Below are positions 1-7,029 of a DNA stretch of 22,864 nucleotides, in pieces. Made by a program: the position numbers and the translations under genes. Numbering within the stretch: the stretch's first letter is position 1; each line of letters opens with the position of its first letter. Location of the stretch: positions 1-22,864 of the forward strand of contig JAFRJF010000267.1 of the NCBI GenBank assembly GCA_017432405.1, read 5' to 3'. The DNA is from Clostridia bacterium (lineage in GTDB: Bacteria > Bacillota_A > Clostridia > Christensenellales > Aristaeellaceae). The notes under the pieces are model-generated. The model did no database searches and was not told the origin of the DNA. It was given only the letters and a program-made list of their open reading frames with translations.

Positions 1-1644
1 AAGACCGTGGAGGGCATCAGCGACATCCGAGACGAGTCCGACCGCGAGGGCATGCGCATCGTCATCGAGCTGAAGCGGGACGTGAACGCCAACGTGGTGC
101 TGAACACGCTGTACAAGCACACCCAGCTGCAGGACACCTTCGGGGCCATCATGCTGGCGCTGGTGGACGGTACGCCGAAGATCCTCAGCCTGCGGCAGAT
201 GATCCACCACTACCTGGAGCACCAGGAGGACGTGATCCGCCGCCGCACCCAGTACGACCTGAACAAGGCCGAGGCCCGCAGCCACATACTGGAGGGCCTG
301 ATCATCGCCCTGGACAACATCGACGAGGTCATCAAGCTGATCCGCTCCAGCCGCACCGGCCAGGAGGCGAAGGAGGGCCTGATGAGCCGCTTCGGCCTCT
401 CCGAGCGCCAGGCCCAGGCGATACTGGACATGCGCCTGCAACGCCTGACCGGCTTGGAACGGGACAAGATCGAAGCCGAGTACGCCGAGCTTCAGAAGCT
501 GATCGCCTACTACAAGGAAGTATTGGCGAACGAGAGCATGGTGCTGGGCATCATCAAGGACGAGATCACCGAGATCAAGCGCAAGTACGCCGACGAGCGC
601 CGCACCGAGATCTCCGCGCTGGAGGGCGAGATCGACATGCTGGACCTGATCGCCGAGGAGGATATGGTGGTCACGCTGACCCACTACGGCTACGTCAAGC
701 GCCTGCCCAAGGCCACCTATCGCGCCCAGAAGCGGGGCGGCAAGGGCATCGTCGGGGCCACCACCCGGGAGGAGGACTTCGTCGAGCAGATGTACGTGGT
801 CAACACCCACGACACGCTGATGTTCTTCACCAACCGGGGCAGGGTGTACCAGCTGAACTGCTACCAGATCCCCGAAGCCGGGCGCACCGCTAGGGGCACC
901 GCCATCGTGAACCTGCTGCAGCTGGACGCCGGCGAGAAGGTGAAAGCGCTGCTGCCGGTGCCGGCGGAGAAGGTGGCAGGCCACTACCTGATCATGGCGA
1001 CGAAGAACGGCGTGATCAAGCGCACCGAGCTTTCCGAGTTCACGAACCTGCGCAAGAGCGGCCTGATCGCCCTGGTGCTGCGGGAGGATGACGAGTTGAT
1101 CGGCGTGGCGCTGACCGACGGCAGCTACGAGCTGCTGCTGGGCACCCGGGACGGCATGGCCATCCGCTTCCCCGAGACCGACATGCGCCCCATCGGCCGC
1201 GCGGCCATGGGCGTGAAGTCCATCGAGCTGAACCCCGGCGACGCGGTCGTGGACATGTGCCCGGTCTTCCCGGACATGAAGGTGCTTTCGATCACCGAAA
1301 ACGGCTACGGCAAGCTGACCGAGATCGACGAGTACCGGGTGCAGAGCCGCGGTGGCAAGGGCATCAAGGCCATGAACCTGACGCCCAAGACCGGCAGGCT
1401 GACCTGCCAGCTGCTGGCCGACGAGGCCGAGGACATCCTGCTGATCACCGACGACGGCACCATCATCCGCGTACCCGTGGGCAGCATCTCCACGCTGGGC
1501 CGCAATACCCAGGGCGTGCGCCTGATGCGCGTGGCCGAGGAGAGCAAGGTGGTTGGCGTGGCCAGGGCCGAGGCCGAGGAGGAGGAGCCGGAGGAGCCTG
1601 AGGAGGACGGCGAGGCGACGAGCGAGGCTGACGAAGAGATCTGA
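1..1644 (+). CDS. gyrA: DNA gyrase subunit A, C-terminal part (5' end outside window)
   Basis: GyrA is the breakage-reunion subunit of the A2B2 gyrase that introduces negative supercoils in the cytoplasm. The reading frame is open from base 1 and has no start in the window, so the catalytic tyrosine region is missing. Visible are the end of the breakage-reunion domain with its coiled coil (ILDMRLQRLTGLE near codon 145), then the six-bladed C-terminal DNA-wrapping domain. The GyrA box QKRGGKG is at 727-747, which separates gyrase A from ParC, and a second RGGKG occurs near 1350. The protein ends in a very acidic tail (about 20 Glu/Asp of the last 30 residues). The stop is at 1642-1644. A second copy of the tail coding sequence lies 1 kb downstream, after the BRO gene. 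Identification is firm. Confidence 0.97.
   Translation, partial: KTVEGISDIRDESDREGMRIVIELKRDVNANVVLNTLYKHTQLQDTFGAIMLALVDGTPKILSLRQMIHHYLEHQEDVIRRRTQYDLNKAEARSHILEGLIIALDNIDEVIKLIRSSRTGQEAKEGLMSRFGLSERQAQAILDMRLQRLTGLERDKIEAEYAELQKLIAYYKEVLANESMVLGIIKDEITEIKRKYADERRTEISALEGEIDMLDLIAEEDMVVTLTHYGYVKRLPKATYRAQKRGGKGIVGATTREEDFVEQMYVVNTHDTLMFFTNRGRVYQLNCYQIPEAGRTARGTAIVNLLQLDAGEKVKALLPVPAEKVAGHYLIMATKNGVIKRTELSEFTNLRKSGLIALVLREDDELIGVALTDGSYELLLGTRDGMAIRFPETDMRPIGRAAMGVKSIELNPGDAVVDMCPVFPDMKVLSITENGYGKLTEIDEYRVQSRGGKGIKAMNLTPKTGRLTCQLLADEAEDILLITDDGTIIRVPVGSISTLGRNTQGVRLMRVAEESKVVGVARAEAEEEEPEEPEEDGEATSEADEEI
1589..1609 (+). repeat. Direct repeat, copy 1, in gyrA 3' end (copy 2 at 2601-2621)
   Basis: Twenty-one bases coding part of the acidic tail of GyrA (EEPEED) are identical to 2601-2621. 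A second shared block, GAGATCTGAT, lies at 1636-1645 and 2651-2660 at nearly the same distance (57 versus 60 bp in total). The two copies flank the BRO-N gene, so they look like the two ends of an insertion or recombination event at the gyrA 3' end. Confidence 0.75.
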
Positions 1645-1650
1645 TCAACA

Positions 1651-1693
1651 GAAAGTGCTGGGGACTGTCCGACGAGTTGAGAGGATGGTCCCC
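1651..1693 (+). repeat. Hairpin after gyrA, related to the REP-like units at 4532-4646
   Basis: The arms 1660-1670 (GGGGACTGTCC) and 1683-1693 (GGATGGTCCCC) pair over 11 bp, two of them G-U, around a 12-nt loop. No T-run follows, so a simple rho-independent terminator is doubtful. The left side, GAAAGTG followed by GGGGAC and TGTCC, resembles the palindromic units near 4.6 kb, which also carry GAAAGTG next to GGGGAC/GTCCCC. It is most likely a decayed member of that repeat family, possibly acting as a gyrA 3' end. Confidence 0.5.
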
Positions 1694-1729
1694 TTGTCAA
1701 TTCCGTGTGGACGTAAAAGGAGGGCATCA

Positions 1730-2590
1730 ATGGCTGACCAGATGCAGCGCTTTGAAAACCAGCCCGTGCGCACGCTCTGGGACGAAGAGCTCCAGGAGTG
1801 GTATTTTTCAGTGGTGGATGTCTGTGGCGTATTGAGTGAGAGCGCAAATCCACGCCGGTACTGGAGTGATTTGAAGCGAAAGCTGAAAGCGGAGGGGAGT
1901 GAACTGTACGATGAAATCGTACAGTTGAAAATGAAATCAACGGATGGCAAGGTGCGTGCCACCGATGCAGCTACCCTCGAGCAGGTCCTGCGCCTCGTCC
2001 AGTCCATCCCCTCCCGCAGGGCGGAGCCCTTCAAGCTGTGGCTGGCTCAGGTGGGCCGAGAACGCATTGAGGAGACCATCGATCCTGAGCAGGCCATGGA
2101 CCGGGCAGTGGATACCTATGCGAAAAAGGGCTACCCGTCGGACTGGATCCAGCAGCGCTTGCTGTCCATCCGTGTTCGCAATGAGTTGACGGAGGAGTGG
2201 AAGAACCGGGGTATCCAAAAGGGTGTAGAATATGCCATCCTCACCGATGAGATTACCCGTGCCTGGTCCGGCGTAACCACGCGCCAGTACAAGAACCTGA
2301 AGGGACTGAAAAAGGAAAACCTAAGGGACAACATGACCACCACGGAGCTGGTGCTCAACATGCTGGCAGAGACCTCCACCACCGACATCTCCCGAGCTGA
2401 GCAGCCAGTGAGCTTCGAGCAGAGCCAGGCTGTCGCCCGCCGGGGCGGCGGGATCGCCGGCAGGGCCAGGGAGGCATTGGAGCATGAGACGGGAAAGCCT
2501 GTGATCTCCACTGAAAATGCTCGAACACTGGGGCTGGTGGCAACAGAATTGCTTACCACAGAGGCTGTTGAGGAAGGAAAGAAAGAGTGA
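1730..2590 (+). CDS. BRO-N domain, phage antirepressor-like protein
   Basis: This 286-residue protein carries an N-terminal BRO-N domain (about residues 10-105: VRTLWDEELQEWYFSVVDVC, then NPRRYWSDLKRK and the LRLVQSIPS helix), a DNA-binding module of phage antirepressors and baculovirus BRO proteins. The C-terminal half (RVRNELTEEWKNRG, GVEYAILTDEI, then EQPVSFEQSQAVARRGG) matches the conserved back half of bacterial stand-alone BRO proteins of the DinD type. The frame is open back to 1553 inside gyrA, but ATG 1730 follows AAAAGGAGGG at a good distance and begins the homology. Role: probably DNA binding, of phage or defence origin; the target is unknown. It sits alone, without integrase or other phage genes, between gyrA and a displaced gyrA tail. 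Its lower GC than gyrA also suggests acquisition. Confidence 0.85.
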   Translation: MADQMQRFENQPVRTLWDEELQEWYFSVVDVCGVLSESANPRRYWSDLKRKLKAEGSELYDEIVQLKMKSTDGKVRATDAATLEQVLRLVQSIPSRRAEPFKLWLAQVGRERIEETIDPEQAMDRAVDTYAKKGYPSDWIQQRLLSIRVRNELTEEWKNRGIQKGVEYAILTDEITRAWSGVTTRQYKNLKGLKKENLRDNMTTTELVLNMLAETSTTDISRAEQPVSFEQSQAVARRGGGIAGRAREALEHETGKPVISTENARTLGLVATELLTTEAVEEGKKE

Positions 2591-2593
2591 AGA

Positions 2594-2659
2594 GCCGCGG
2601 CGGAGGAGCCTGAGGAGGACGAGAACCTCGGGAATGCGCCGGAGAACGACGAGATCTGA
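2594..2659 (+). pseudogene. Displaced gyrA 3' tail remnant
   Basis: The bases right after the BRO stop translate as AAAEEPEEDENLGNAPENDEI and a stop, closely resembling the end of GyrA (EEPEEDGEATSEADEEI, stop). The fragment has no start codon or ribosome binding site of its own. It lies in the same frame as the BRO gene, separated from it by that gene's TGA (2588-2590) and one Arg codon. The 21-bp identity with 1589-1609 and the shared GAGATCTGAT at the stop make chance similarity of acidic codons unlikely. Interpretation as a recombination scar is inference. Confidence 0.7.
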
Positions 2660-2691
2660 TGAATAAATAATCATAGCACAGTCAACACAAG

Positions 2692-2721
2692 GGGCCCTTC
2701 GGCGAAAATGCCGAAGGGCCC
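2692..2721. terminator. Strong hairpin, probable bidirectional terminator
   Basis: A perfect 12-bp stem (GGGCCCTTCGGC, loop GAAAAT, GCCGAAGGGCCC) sits between the rightward gyrA/BRO unit and the leftward secreted-protein gene, whose stop is at 2744. There is no long T-run on either side, so its efficiency is uncertain, but the position between converging genes fits a shared terminator. Confidence 0.7.
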
Positions 2722-2743
2722 TGCTGTGGCATTTATCTGTAGC

Positions 2744-4414
2744 CTATTGCACCTTCGTGGATTTGGTCTTCGACCAGGCTGACCAGTAGGTCTTCCTGCC
2801 CACCTTCCTGTAGGCGCGGATGCGCACATAGTACTTCTTCCCGCTCTTCAGGCCTTTGATCACCTTCTTCGCTGTCGCAGCTTTCTTCACCCTGACTGTC
2901 GTGCCGTCCTTCAATTTGGAATTCAGCCCGTATTCGATCTCATACCCGGTCACGTCCTCACGGGCCGTCCACTGGACGGAAAGCTGCTTCGTGCCTGCAG
3001 CCAGCTTCGAGATGGATACATTCTTCGGGTTGATGGCAAAGGTCAGCTTTTTCGTGCCTGTGAAGTTCCCCTTGCCAGTCAGCGTCACCGTGGCAGTGCC
3101 CACTTCGATGTTGTTCTTGTAGGCGACGGTGTAGTCCGTGCCCTTTTTCAGCTTTGCTGTGCCGAACTTCACCGTCACCGCGGGTTTCCTCGCCGCTCCG
3201 GAGTATACCGCGTCCTTCAGCGCGCTGAAAGTACACTTCGAAAGCTTTGCGGGCTTAATGGTGAAGGTGACCTTCCTTGTTCCGGTGTAGTCGCCTTTGC
3301 CGGTCAGCGTCACGGTGGCGGTGCCAGCCCCTTTGTTGTTCTTGTAGGAAACAGTGTAGTCGGTGCCCTTCACGAGCTTTGTCTTGCCGTACTTCACCGT
3401 CAACGCGGGCTTGAGCGCCTTGCCGGTGTAGGTCTGGTCCTTCACAGTGACCGCGCACTTGCTGATGTTGACCGGCGCGGGCGTCACGCTGGGATCGTTG
3501 ATCACATGAAAGGTGATCGTATGCTTGTCGTACTCGGCGTTGCCGACGTATACCCCGATTTCAAGGCAGGCCGTGCCTACGCCGGTACCCTGGAAGACGA
3601 GGGAAAAATCGCAGACGTAGCGGCCGTCCTCCTCCCGCAGCGGAGGGATGTCGCCGCCGTTGGACTGGGCTGAGACCAGATTGATGACGTCATCTCCGCT
3701 CTGGCCGAAGCCCCAGTTGTAATCGGTCTCCATCCGGTAGAGGGACAGCCTGAAGTTGAAGCAGGCGGTGTCGCTGTAGGCCAGGTTGATGGTGTATTCC
3801 GTCTGTTCCGGAATCAGATAATAGCCGGGGTTATAGCCGGGGGTTTCCGGCTGGGGTTCAGGGGACGAACCGTCGTCGACCGTGACCGTGATGACCTCGG
3901 GATCCGACGTGCCCAGGTGGGAGGCAACGCTGAGCCTGTATGTGCCTGGCTCGGTCAGGTTGACGGTGGCATAGCACTTGCTGGTGCCGTTGAAGGTCAT
4001 GTTGTTGTTGCGGATCTCGATGACCTCGGTGTGGCCGTCCTTGGTAATGCCGAGGTAGGTGGGCATGTAATTGTTATAGATCTCGGCATCGGTCAGGAGG
4101 TAGCCCGACGATCCCCACACGCCGTCGTCGTCGTAGGTCAGGAGTATATCCACCTCTCCCGGGGACAGTATGTCGCCGTCCGAAGGCTGGACGAAGTGCG
4201 CCAGGTTACCGGAGACGTAATTGACCACCGGGGCGTCCGCCTGCAGAGCGACGTTTTCCAATGCCTCTACATTCACGTCCACCGACGGCGCGACGTCCTC
4301 CAATACCACCGCTTCCTCGTCTACCGGCGCGATGAGTATATTATACTCCGCCATTGCCGTATTTACCGTTGCCAGCAGCAGCGCCGCCAGCAGGATGTAC
4401 AGGAATTTCTTCAT
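2744..4414 (-). CDS. Secreted repeat protein with fibronectin type III C-terminus
   Basis: The protein has 556 residues. An N-terminal signal peptide (MKKFLYILLAALLLATVNTAMA, cut before EYN) predicts export. Residues about 23-316 are beta-rich with no recognised family. Two repeats of about 75 residues follow (about 317-390 and 391-465), each with a Lys-Pro core, KGTDYTV, YKNN, GTATVTLTGKG and a closing KVTFTIKP-like strand. A fibronectin type III-like domain fills the rest (GYEIEYG, KYYVRIRAYR). This architecture is common in Clostridia extracellular proteins. No sortase motif or membrane anchor is seen, so it is probably released or bound non-covalently. An ATG two codons earlier (4420) is too close to the AGGGGAG site, so ATG 4414 is preferred. 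Function is unknown; adhesion or polymer binding is possible. Confidence 0.85.
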   Translation of the reverse strand: MKKFLYILLAALLLATVNTAMAEYNILIAPVDEEAVVLEDVAPSVDVNVEALENVALQADAPVVNYVSGNLAHFVQPSDGDILSPGEVDILLTYDDDGVWGSSGYLLTDAEIYNNYMPTYLGITKDGHTEVIEIRNNNMTFNGTSKCYATVNLTEPGTYRLSVASHLGTSDPEVITVTVDDGSSPEPQPETPGYNPGYYLIPEQTEYTINLAYSDTACFNFRLSLYRMETDYNWGFGQSGDDVINLVSAQSNGGDIPPLREEDGRYVCDFSLVFQGTGVGTACLEIGVYVGNAEYDKHTITFHVINDPSVTPAPVNISKCAVTVKDQTYTGKALKPALTVKYGKTKLVKGTDYTVSYKNNKGAGTATVTLTGKGDYTGTRKVTFTIKPAKLSKCTFSALKDAVYSGAARKPAVTVKFGTAKLKKGTDYTVAYKNNIEVGTATVTLTGKGNFTGTKKLTFAINPKNVSISKLAAGTKQLSVQWTAREDVTGYEIEYGLNSKLKDGTTVRVKKAATAKKVIKGLKSGKKYYVRIRAYRKVGRKTYWSAWSKTKSTKVQ

Positions 4415-4458
4415 AATCATTCTCCCCTGTTGCGTCGTTGTGTTGCGCCTACGGATAT

Positions 4459-4497
4459 ATTATATTATAAAATATTAAAATGTCAATATTTTAATAT
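4459..4497 (-). promoter_or_regulatory. Promoter of the secreted protein with an overlapping inverted repeat
   Basis: On the minus strand TTGACA (4486-4481), a 16-bp spacer and TATAAT (4464-4459) form a near-perfect promoter in a very AT-rich island. A 10-bp inverted repeat (ATATTAAAAT at 4472-4481 and ATTTTAATAT at 4488-4497) covers the -35 box and half the spacer, where a repressor would block RNA polymerase. The rest of 4415-4531 shows nothing else. Confidence 0.65.
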
Positions 4498-4531
4498 AAA
4501 AGAGTTAAGGGGGCAGATCGCTTCAAATTAT

Positions 4532-4646
4532 AGAGTCACAGGGACAGGTCCCTAGACTCACCCGATGAAGCAGGAAAGTGAGTCAGGGGACCTGTCCCCG
4601 CGACTCAAGCGGGAAAGTGAGTCAGGGAACCTGTCCCCGTGACTCT
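4532..4646. repeat. Three REP-like palindromic units, one inverted
   Basis: Three 29-bp units lie at 4532-4560, 4579-4607 and 4618-4646. Each has outer GAGTC/GACTC arms and an inner GGGAC..GTCCC palindrome. The second and third are direct repeats (26 of 29 identical), both preceded by AAGC(A/G)GGAAAG, giving a 39-bp tandem period. The first is inverted and matches the third at 25 of 29. They lie downstream of the PfkB gene and upstream of the secreted-protein promoter. Such elements resemble REP/BIME repeats moved by RAYT-type transposases and may also end transcripts; no transposase is present here. Confidence 0.75.
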
Positions 4647-4671
4647 TTGCCGATGACGGCAAGGGATGCTG

Positions 4672-5616
4672 CTATATATTGAATCTCCGATCCACATCCT
4701 CCCGGGTCCACGTCCCCTCTGTCGCCCCAACCCTCTCCACGCACAGCGACGCGGCGGCATTGGCGTAGCGGCCGCAGTCGGCGAAGGATCGGCCATCGAG
4801 GATGGCGGCAATAAAGGCCCCGGCGAAGGTGTCGCCCGCGCCGGTGGTGTCCACGCAGCGGACGCCGGGCACGGCGGGGACCAGGTGGCGTTCTTCCCGA
4901 CTCTTCAGCAGGCAGCCCTTGCCGCCCAGCTTCAGTGCCACGTGTTTGACCCCGCAGTCCAGCAGGGCGTCGGCCACGGCGTCGGGGTCCTGTTCGCCGG
5001 TGAGGGTCGCGGCTTCTTCGAGATTTGGGAAAAAGTAGTCCAGCCGGGAGAGCAGAGCGCCGGCCTCCCGCAGGGTTTCCCCGTTCTTGGGGCGGGTGGT
5101 GTCGGCGCAGAGGATCAGGCCCCGGGACTTCAGGATGTCGAACAGTGTGGCGGTGTCCTCGAGTGTCAGCCGGGGCGATACGAACAGGCTGGCCAGGCAG
5201 GCGACCCTTGCGCCGGAGAGGGCAGGGGCGTCCAGGGCGGGCAGTATGTCCGAAAGACCCAATTGTCGCAGGCTGCCGCTGCGGCTGGTGATGAAGCCGC
5301 GCTCGCCGTCGGGGCGCACCAGCACGACGTTGATGCCGGTGTCCAATCCCTCCCGCACGGTTACAGCGGAGACATCTACGCCTGCCCCGGAGAGGGTTTG
5401 GCGGATGAAATCGCCGGGGGCGTCGTCGCCCACCACGCTGACCAGCGCCGGCGCGTGTCCCAGCCGGGCCAATACCAGCGACTCGTTGGCCGCGTCCCCG
5501 CCCAAGCCCATGGCGATGCGCTCCAGCGGCGTGGAGTGGGCGGTGAATATGTCCGGGGTAACGGGCGACAGGGGAATGTCGACGATCGCCGCGCCGATGA
5601 TGATGGAATCGGGCAT
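4672..5616 (-). CDS. PfkB-family sugar kinase (ribokinase-like)
   Basis: This is a 314-residue cytoplasmic ATP-dependent kinase of the ribokinase/PfkB family, which phosphorylates sugars or nucleosides. The N-terminal PfkB signature is present (MGLGGDAANESLVLARLG, about residues 36-53). The C-terminal anion-hole motif DTTGAGDTFAGAF is at about 256-268, with Asp262 the expected catalytic base. The length is typical. ATG 5616 is preceded by AAAGGAGG. The substrate cannot be read from sequence; no transporter or second sugar enzyme is adjacent, so the context does not help. Its leader carries a hairpin at the predicted transcription start. The stop at 4672-4674 is followed by a small stem (4647-4662) and the REP-like units. 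Confidence 0.93.
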   Translation of the reverse strand: MPDSIIIGAAIVDIPLSPVTPDIFTAHSTPLERIAMGLGGDAANESLVLARLGHAPALVSVVGDDAPGDFIRQTLSGAGVDVSAVTVREGLDTGINVVLVRPDGERGFITSRSGSLRQLGLSDILPALDAPALSGARVACLASLFVSPRLTLEDTATLFDILKSRGLILCADTTRPKNGETLREAGALLSRLDYFFPNLEEAATLTGEQDPDAVADALLDCGVKHVALKLGGKGCLLKSREERHLVPAVPGVRCVDTTGAGDTFAGAFIAAILDGRSFADCGRYANAAASLCVERVGATEGTWTREDVDRRFNI

Positions 5617-5635
5617 GGGGGGGAGCCTCCTTTGG

Positions 5636-5672
5636 AAATTCAGATTTGTCGCATCGCGCCAAATCAGAATTT
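5636..5672 (-). promoter_or_regulatory. Leader hairpin or operator of the PfkB gene
   Basis: Arms of 13 bp (5636-5648 and 5660-5672, one mismatch) surround an 11-nt loop. The element starts at the predicted transcription start and ends a few bases before the AGGAGG site, so it could be an operator or an RNA hairpin gating translation. Confidence 0.5.
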
Positions 5673-5678
5673 TCTTCT

Positions 5679-5707
5679 ATTTTACCACATCTCGCCATAT
5701 CCTTCAA
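5679..5707 (-). promoter_or_regulatory. Promoter of the PfkB kinase
   Basis: On the minus strand TTGAAG (5707-5702), 17 bp, TAAAAT (5684-5679). It lies back to back with the rightward promoter at 5715-5743, the two -35 boxes being 7 bp apart. Confidence 0.6.
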
Positions 5708-5714
5708 CGTCGGT

Positions 5715-5743
5715 TTGACTCAAGCGCGGCAAGGTGATATAAT
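5715..5743 (+). promoter_or_regulatory. Promoter of the flavoprotein/Gre operon
   Basis: TTGACT, a 17-bp spacer and a perfect TATAAT, 30 bp before the ATG at 5773. Confidence 0.75.
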
Positions 5744-5772
5744 ACATCAAAACGTGACAGGGGTGTTATCAC

Positions 5773-6390
5773 ATGAAGGTATTGCTGATCAACGGCAGCC
5801 CGAAGGCTAACGGCAACACGGCGCTGGCGCTTTCTGAGATGGTGAAGATTTTCGAGGCCGAGGGCATTGAGGCGGAGACGATCCATGTGGGCAACAAGGC
5901 CATTCGGGGCTGTATCGCCTGCAATCAGTGCGGCAAGCTGGGCAAGTGCGTATTTGACGACATGGTGAACGAGGTCGCGCCGAAGTTCGAGGCGGCGGAC
6001 GGCATCGTAGTGGCCAGCCCGGTGTACTATGCCGGCCCCAATGCCACGGTCATGGCGTTCCTGGACCGGTTGTTCTATTCCACGGGCTTCGACAAGACCA
6101 TGAAGGTGGGCGCCGCGGTGGCGGTCTGTCGACGGGGCGGCTCGTCCGCGGCCTTCGACCGGCTGAACAAGTATTTCACCATCTCCGGCATGCCGGTGGC
6201 CTCCGGCTACTACTGGAACAGCGTCCACGGCATGACGCCCGGCGAGGCGGCCCAGGACGCCGAGGGCCTGCGGAACATGCGCATGGTGGCGCGCAACATG
6301 GCCTTCCTGGTCAAGAGCATCGCCCTGGGCCGGGAAAAGTACGGCCTGCCCGTGAAGGAGCAGGGCGAGATGACCAATTTTATCCGGTGA
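5773..6390 (+). CDS. Iron-sulfur flavoprotein-like NADPH-dependent FMN reductase
   Basis: This 205-residue protein of the flavodoxin-fold FMN reductase family is likely a cytoplasmic electron-transfer or quinone/nitro-type reductase. The N-terminus has the phosphate-binding loop INGSPKANGNT (about 6-16). A cysteine cluster C47-x2-C50-x2-C53-x5-C59 matches the compact motif that binds a 4Fe-4S cluster in iron-sulfur flavoproteins. A flavin-contact stretch SPVYYAGPNA follows (about 81-90). A weak AGGGGTG site precedes ATG 5773. It is the first gene of a two-gene operon with a GreA/GreB-family factor 10 nt downstream. FMN reductase family membership is firm. Cluster binding is inferred from cysteine spacing, and the physiological substrate is unknown. 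Confidence 0.88.
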   Translation: MKVLLINGSPKANGNTALALSEMVKIFEAEGIEAETIHVGNKAIRGCIACNQCGKLGKCVFDDMVNEVAPKFEAADGIVVASPVYYAGPNATVMAFLDRLFYSTGFDKTMKVGAAVAVCRRGGSSAAFDRLNKYFTISGMPVASGYYWNSVHGMTPGEAAQDAEGLRNMRMVARNMAFLVKSIALGREKYGLPVKEQGEMTNFIR

Positions 6391-6400
6391 GGCGAGGGCA

Positions 6401-6904
6401 ATGTACAACGAACTGACGGAAGTGGATATCAAAAAGATGCAGGAGGAGATCGACTACCGCATGAAGGTGGTGCGGCCCAAGTGCATCGAGGATTTAAAAA
6501 CCGCCCGGGGCTTCGGCGACCTGAGCGAAAACTATGAATACAAGGCCGCCAAGCAGGAGCTGCGCCGTTGCGACAGCCGCCTGCGCTACCTGCGGCGGAT
6601 GATCGCCACCGCCAAGGTCATAAAGTCCGACAATCGCGAGGGCGTGGCGGGCCTGTTCGACCGGGTTACCATCGAATACGTGGAGGACGGCGACACCGAG
6701 ACCATCACGCTGATGACCACCCTGCGGGAGGACGCCGTCAACGGCATCATCAGCAAGGAATCCCCCCTGGGCAAGGCCGTCATGGGCCGCCGCGTAGGGG
6801 AGACGGCCACCGTGCGCGTGGACGGGGAGAACAGCTATACCATAAAGGTTTTGAAGATCGAAAAGGGCCAGGACGACGATAGCCTGCCCATCAGCGCGTT
6901 TTGA
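6401..6904 (+). CDS. GreA/GreB-family transcript cleavage factor
   Basis: The 167-residue protein has the Gre architecture. The N-terminal antiparallel coiled coil (about 1-75) has the tip motif GDLSENYEY, whose Asp40 and Glu43 match the metal-positioning acidic pair of E. coli GreA (Asp41, Glu44). A C-terminal FKBP-like domain follows (GIISKESPLGKAVMGRRVGETATV). Gre factors enter the RNA polymerase secondary channel and stimulate cleavage of backtracked RNA. It differs from a standard housekeeping GreA in its start (MYNELTEVDIKKM) and in being paired with a flavoprotein gene, so it may be a paralogue. ATG 6401 follows GGCGAGGGC. A long perfect inverted repeat follows the stop. Confidence 0.88.
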   Translation: MYNELTEVDIKKMQEEIDYRMKVVRPKCIEDLKTARGFGDLSENYEYKAAKQELRRCDSRLRYLRRMIATAKVIKSDNREGVAGLFDRVTIEYVEDGDTETITLMTTLREDAVNGIISKESPLGKAVMGRRVGETATVRVDGENSYTIKVLKIEKGQDDDSLPISAF

Positions 6905-6908
6905 CAGG

Positions 6909-6951
6909 CAACTACTGATTTATCGAGCTGTGCTCGATAAATCAGTAGTTG
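6909..6951. terminator. Perfect 19-bp inverted repeat, probable terminator
   Basis: The arms 6909-6927 and 6933-6951 are perfectly complementary around the 5-nt loop CTGTG, beginning 5 bp after the gre stop and ending 5 bp before the -35 box of the next operon. It is AT-rich and has no T-run, so it is not a textbook rho-independent terminator. Position argues for ending the gre transcript and insulating the OhrR operon. A mobile palindrome is the alternative. Confidence 0.6.
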
Positions 6952-6956
6952 TCCAC

Positions 6957-6985
6957 TTGACACCGATGTTGTGATGTGCTATAAT
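6957..6985 (+). promoter_or_regulatory. Consensus promoter of the redox operon
   Basis: TTGACA (6957-6962), a 17-bp spacer and TATAAT (6980-6985): a perfect sigma-A type promoter. Such a strong promoter implies repression, and a long palindrome overlaps its -10 end. Confidence 0.9.
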
Positions 6986-7005
6986 TAATTTTGCAAAATT
7001 AATTA
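6982..7005. promoter_or_regulatory. 24-bp palindromic operator, likely for OhrR
   Basis: A perfect 24-bp palindrome centred on TTTTGCAAAA with AATTAATT flanks covers the end of the -10 box and the predicted start point. AT-rich palindromes with AATT half sites are typical of MarR/OhrR operators. The last gene of this operon encodes an OhrR-type protein, so autorepression relieved by organic peroxide is the likely circuit (inference). Confidence 0.75.
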
Positions 7006-7029
7006 AATGCAACCGAATGGAGGATTATC

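Noticed and set aside
1553..1729. In-frame extension of the BRO gene into gyrA
   Set aside because: Arg-rich shadow of gyrA codons; the AGGAGG-type site and family start point to ATG 1730.
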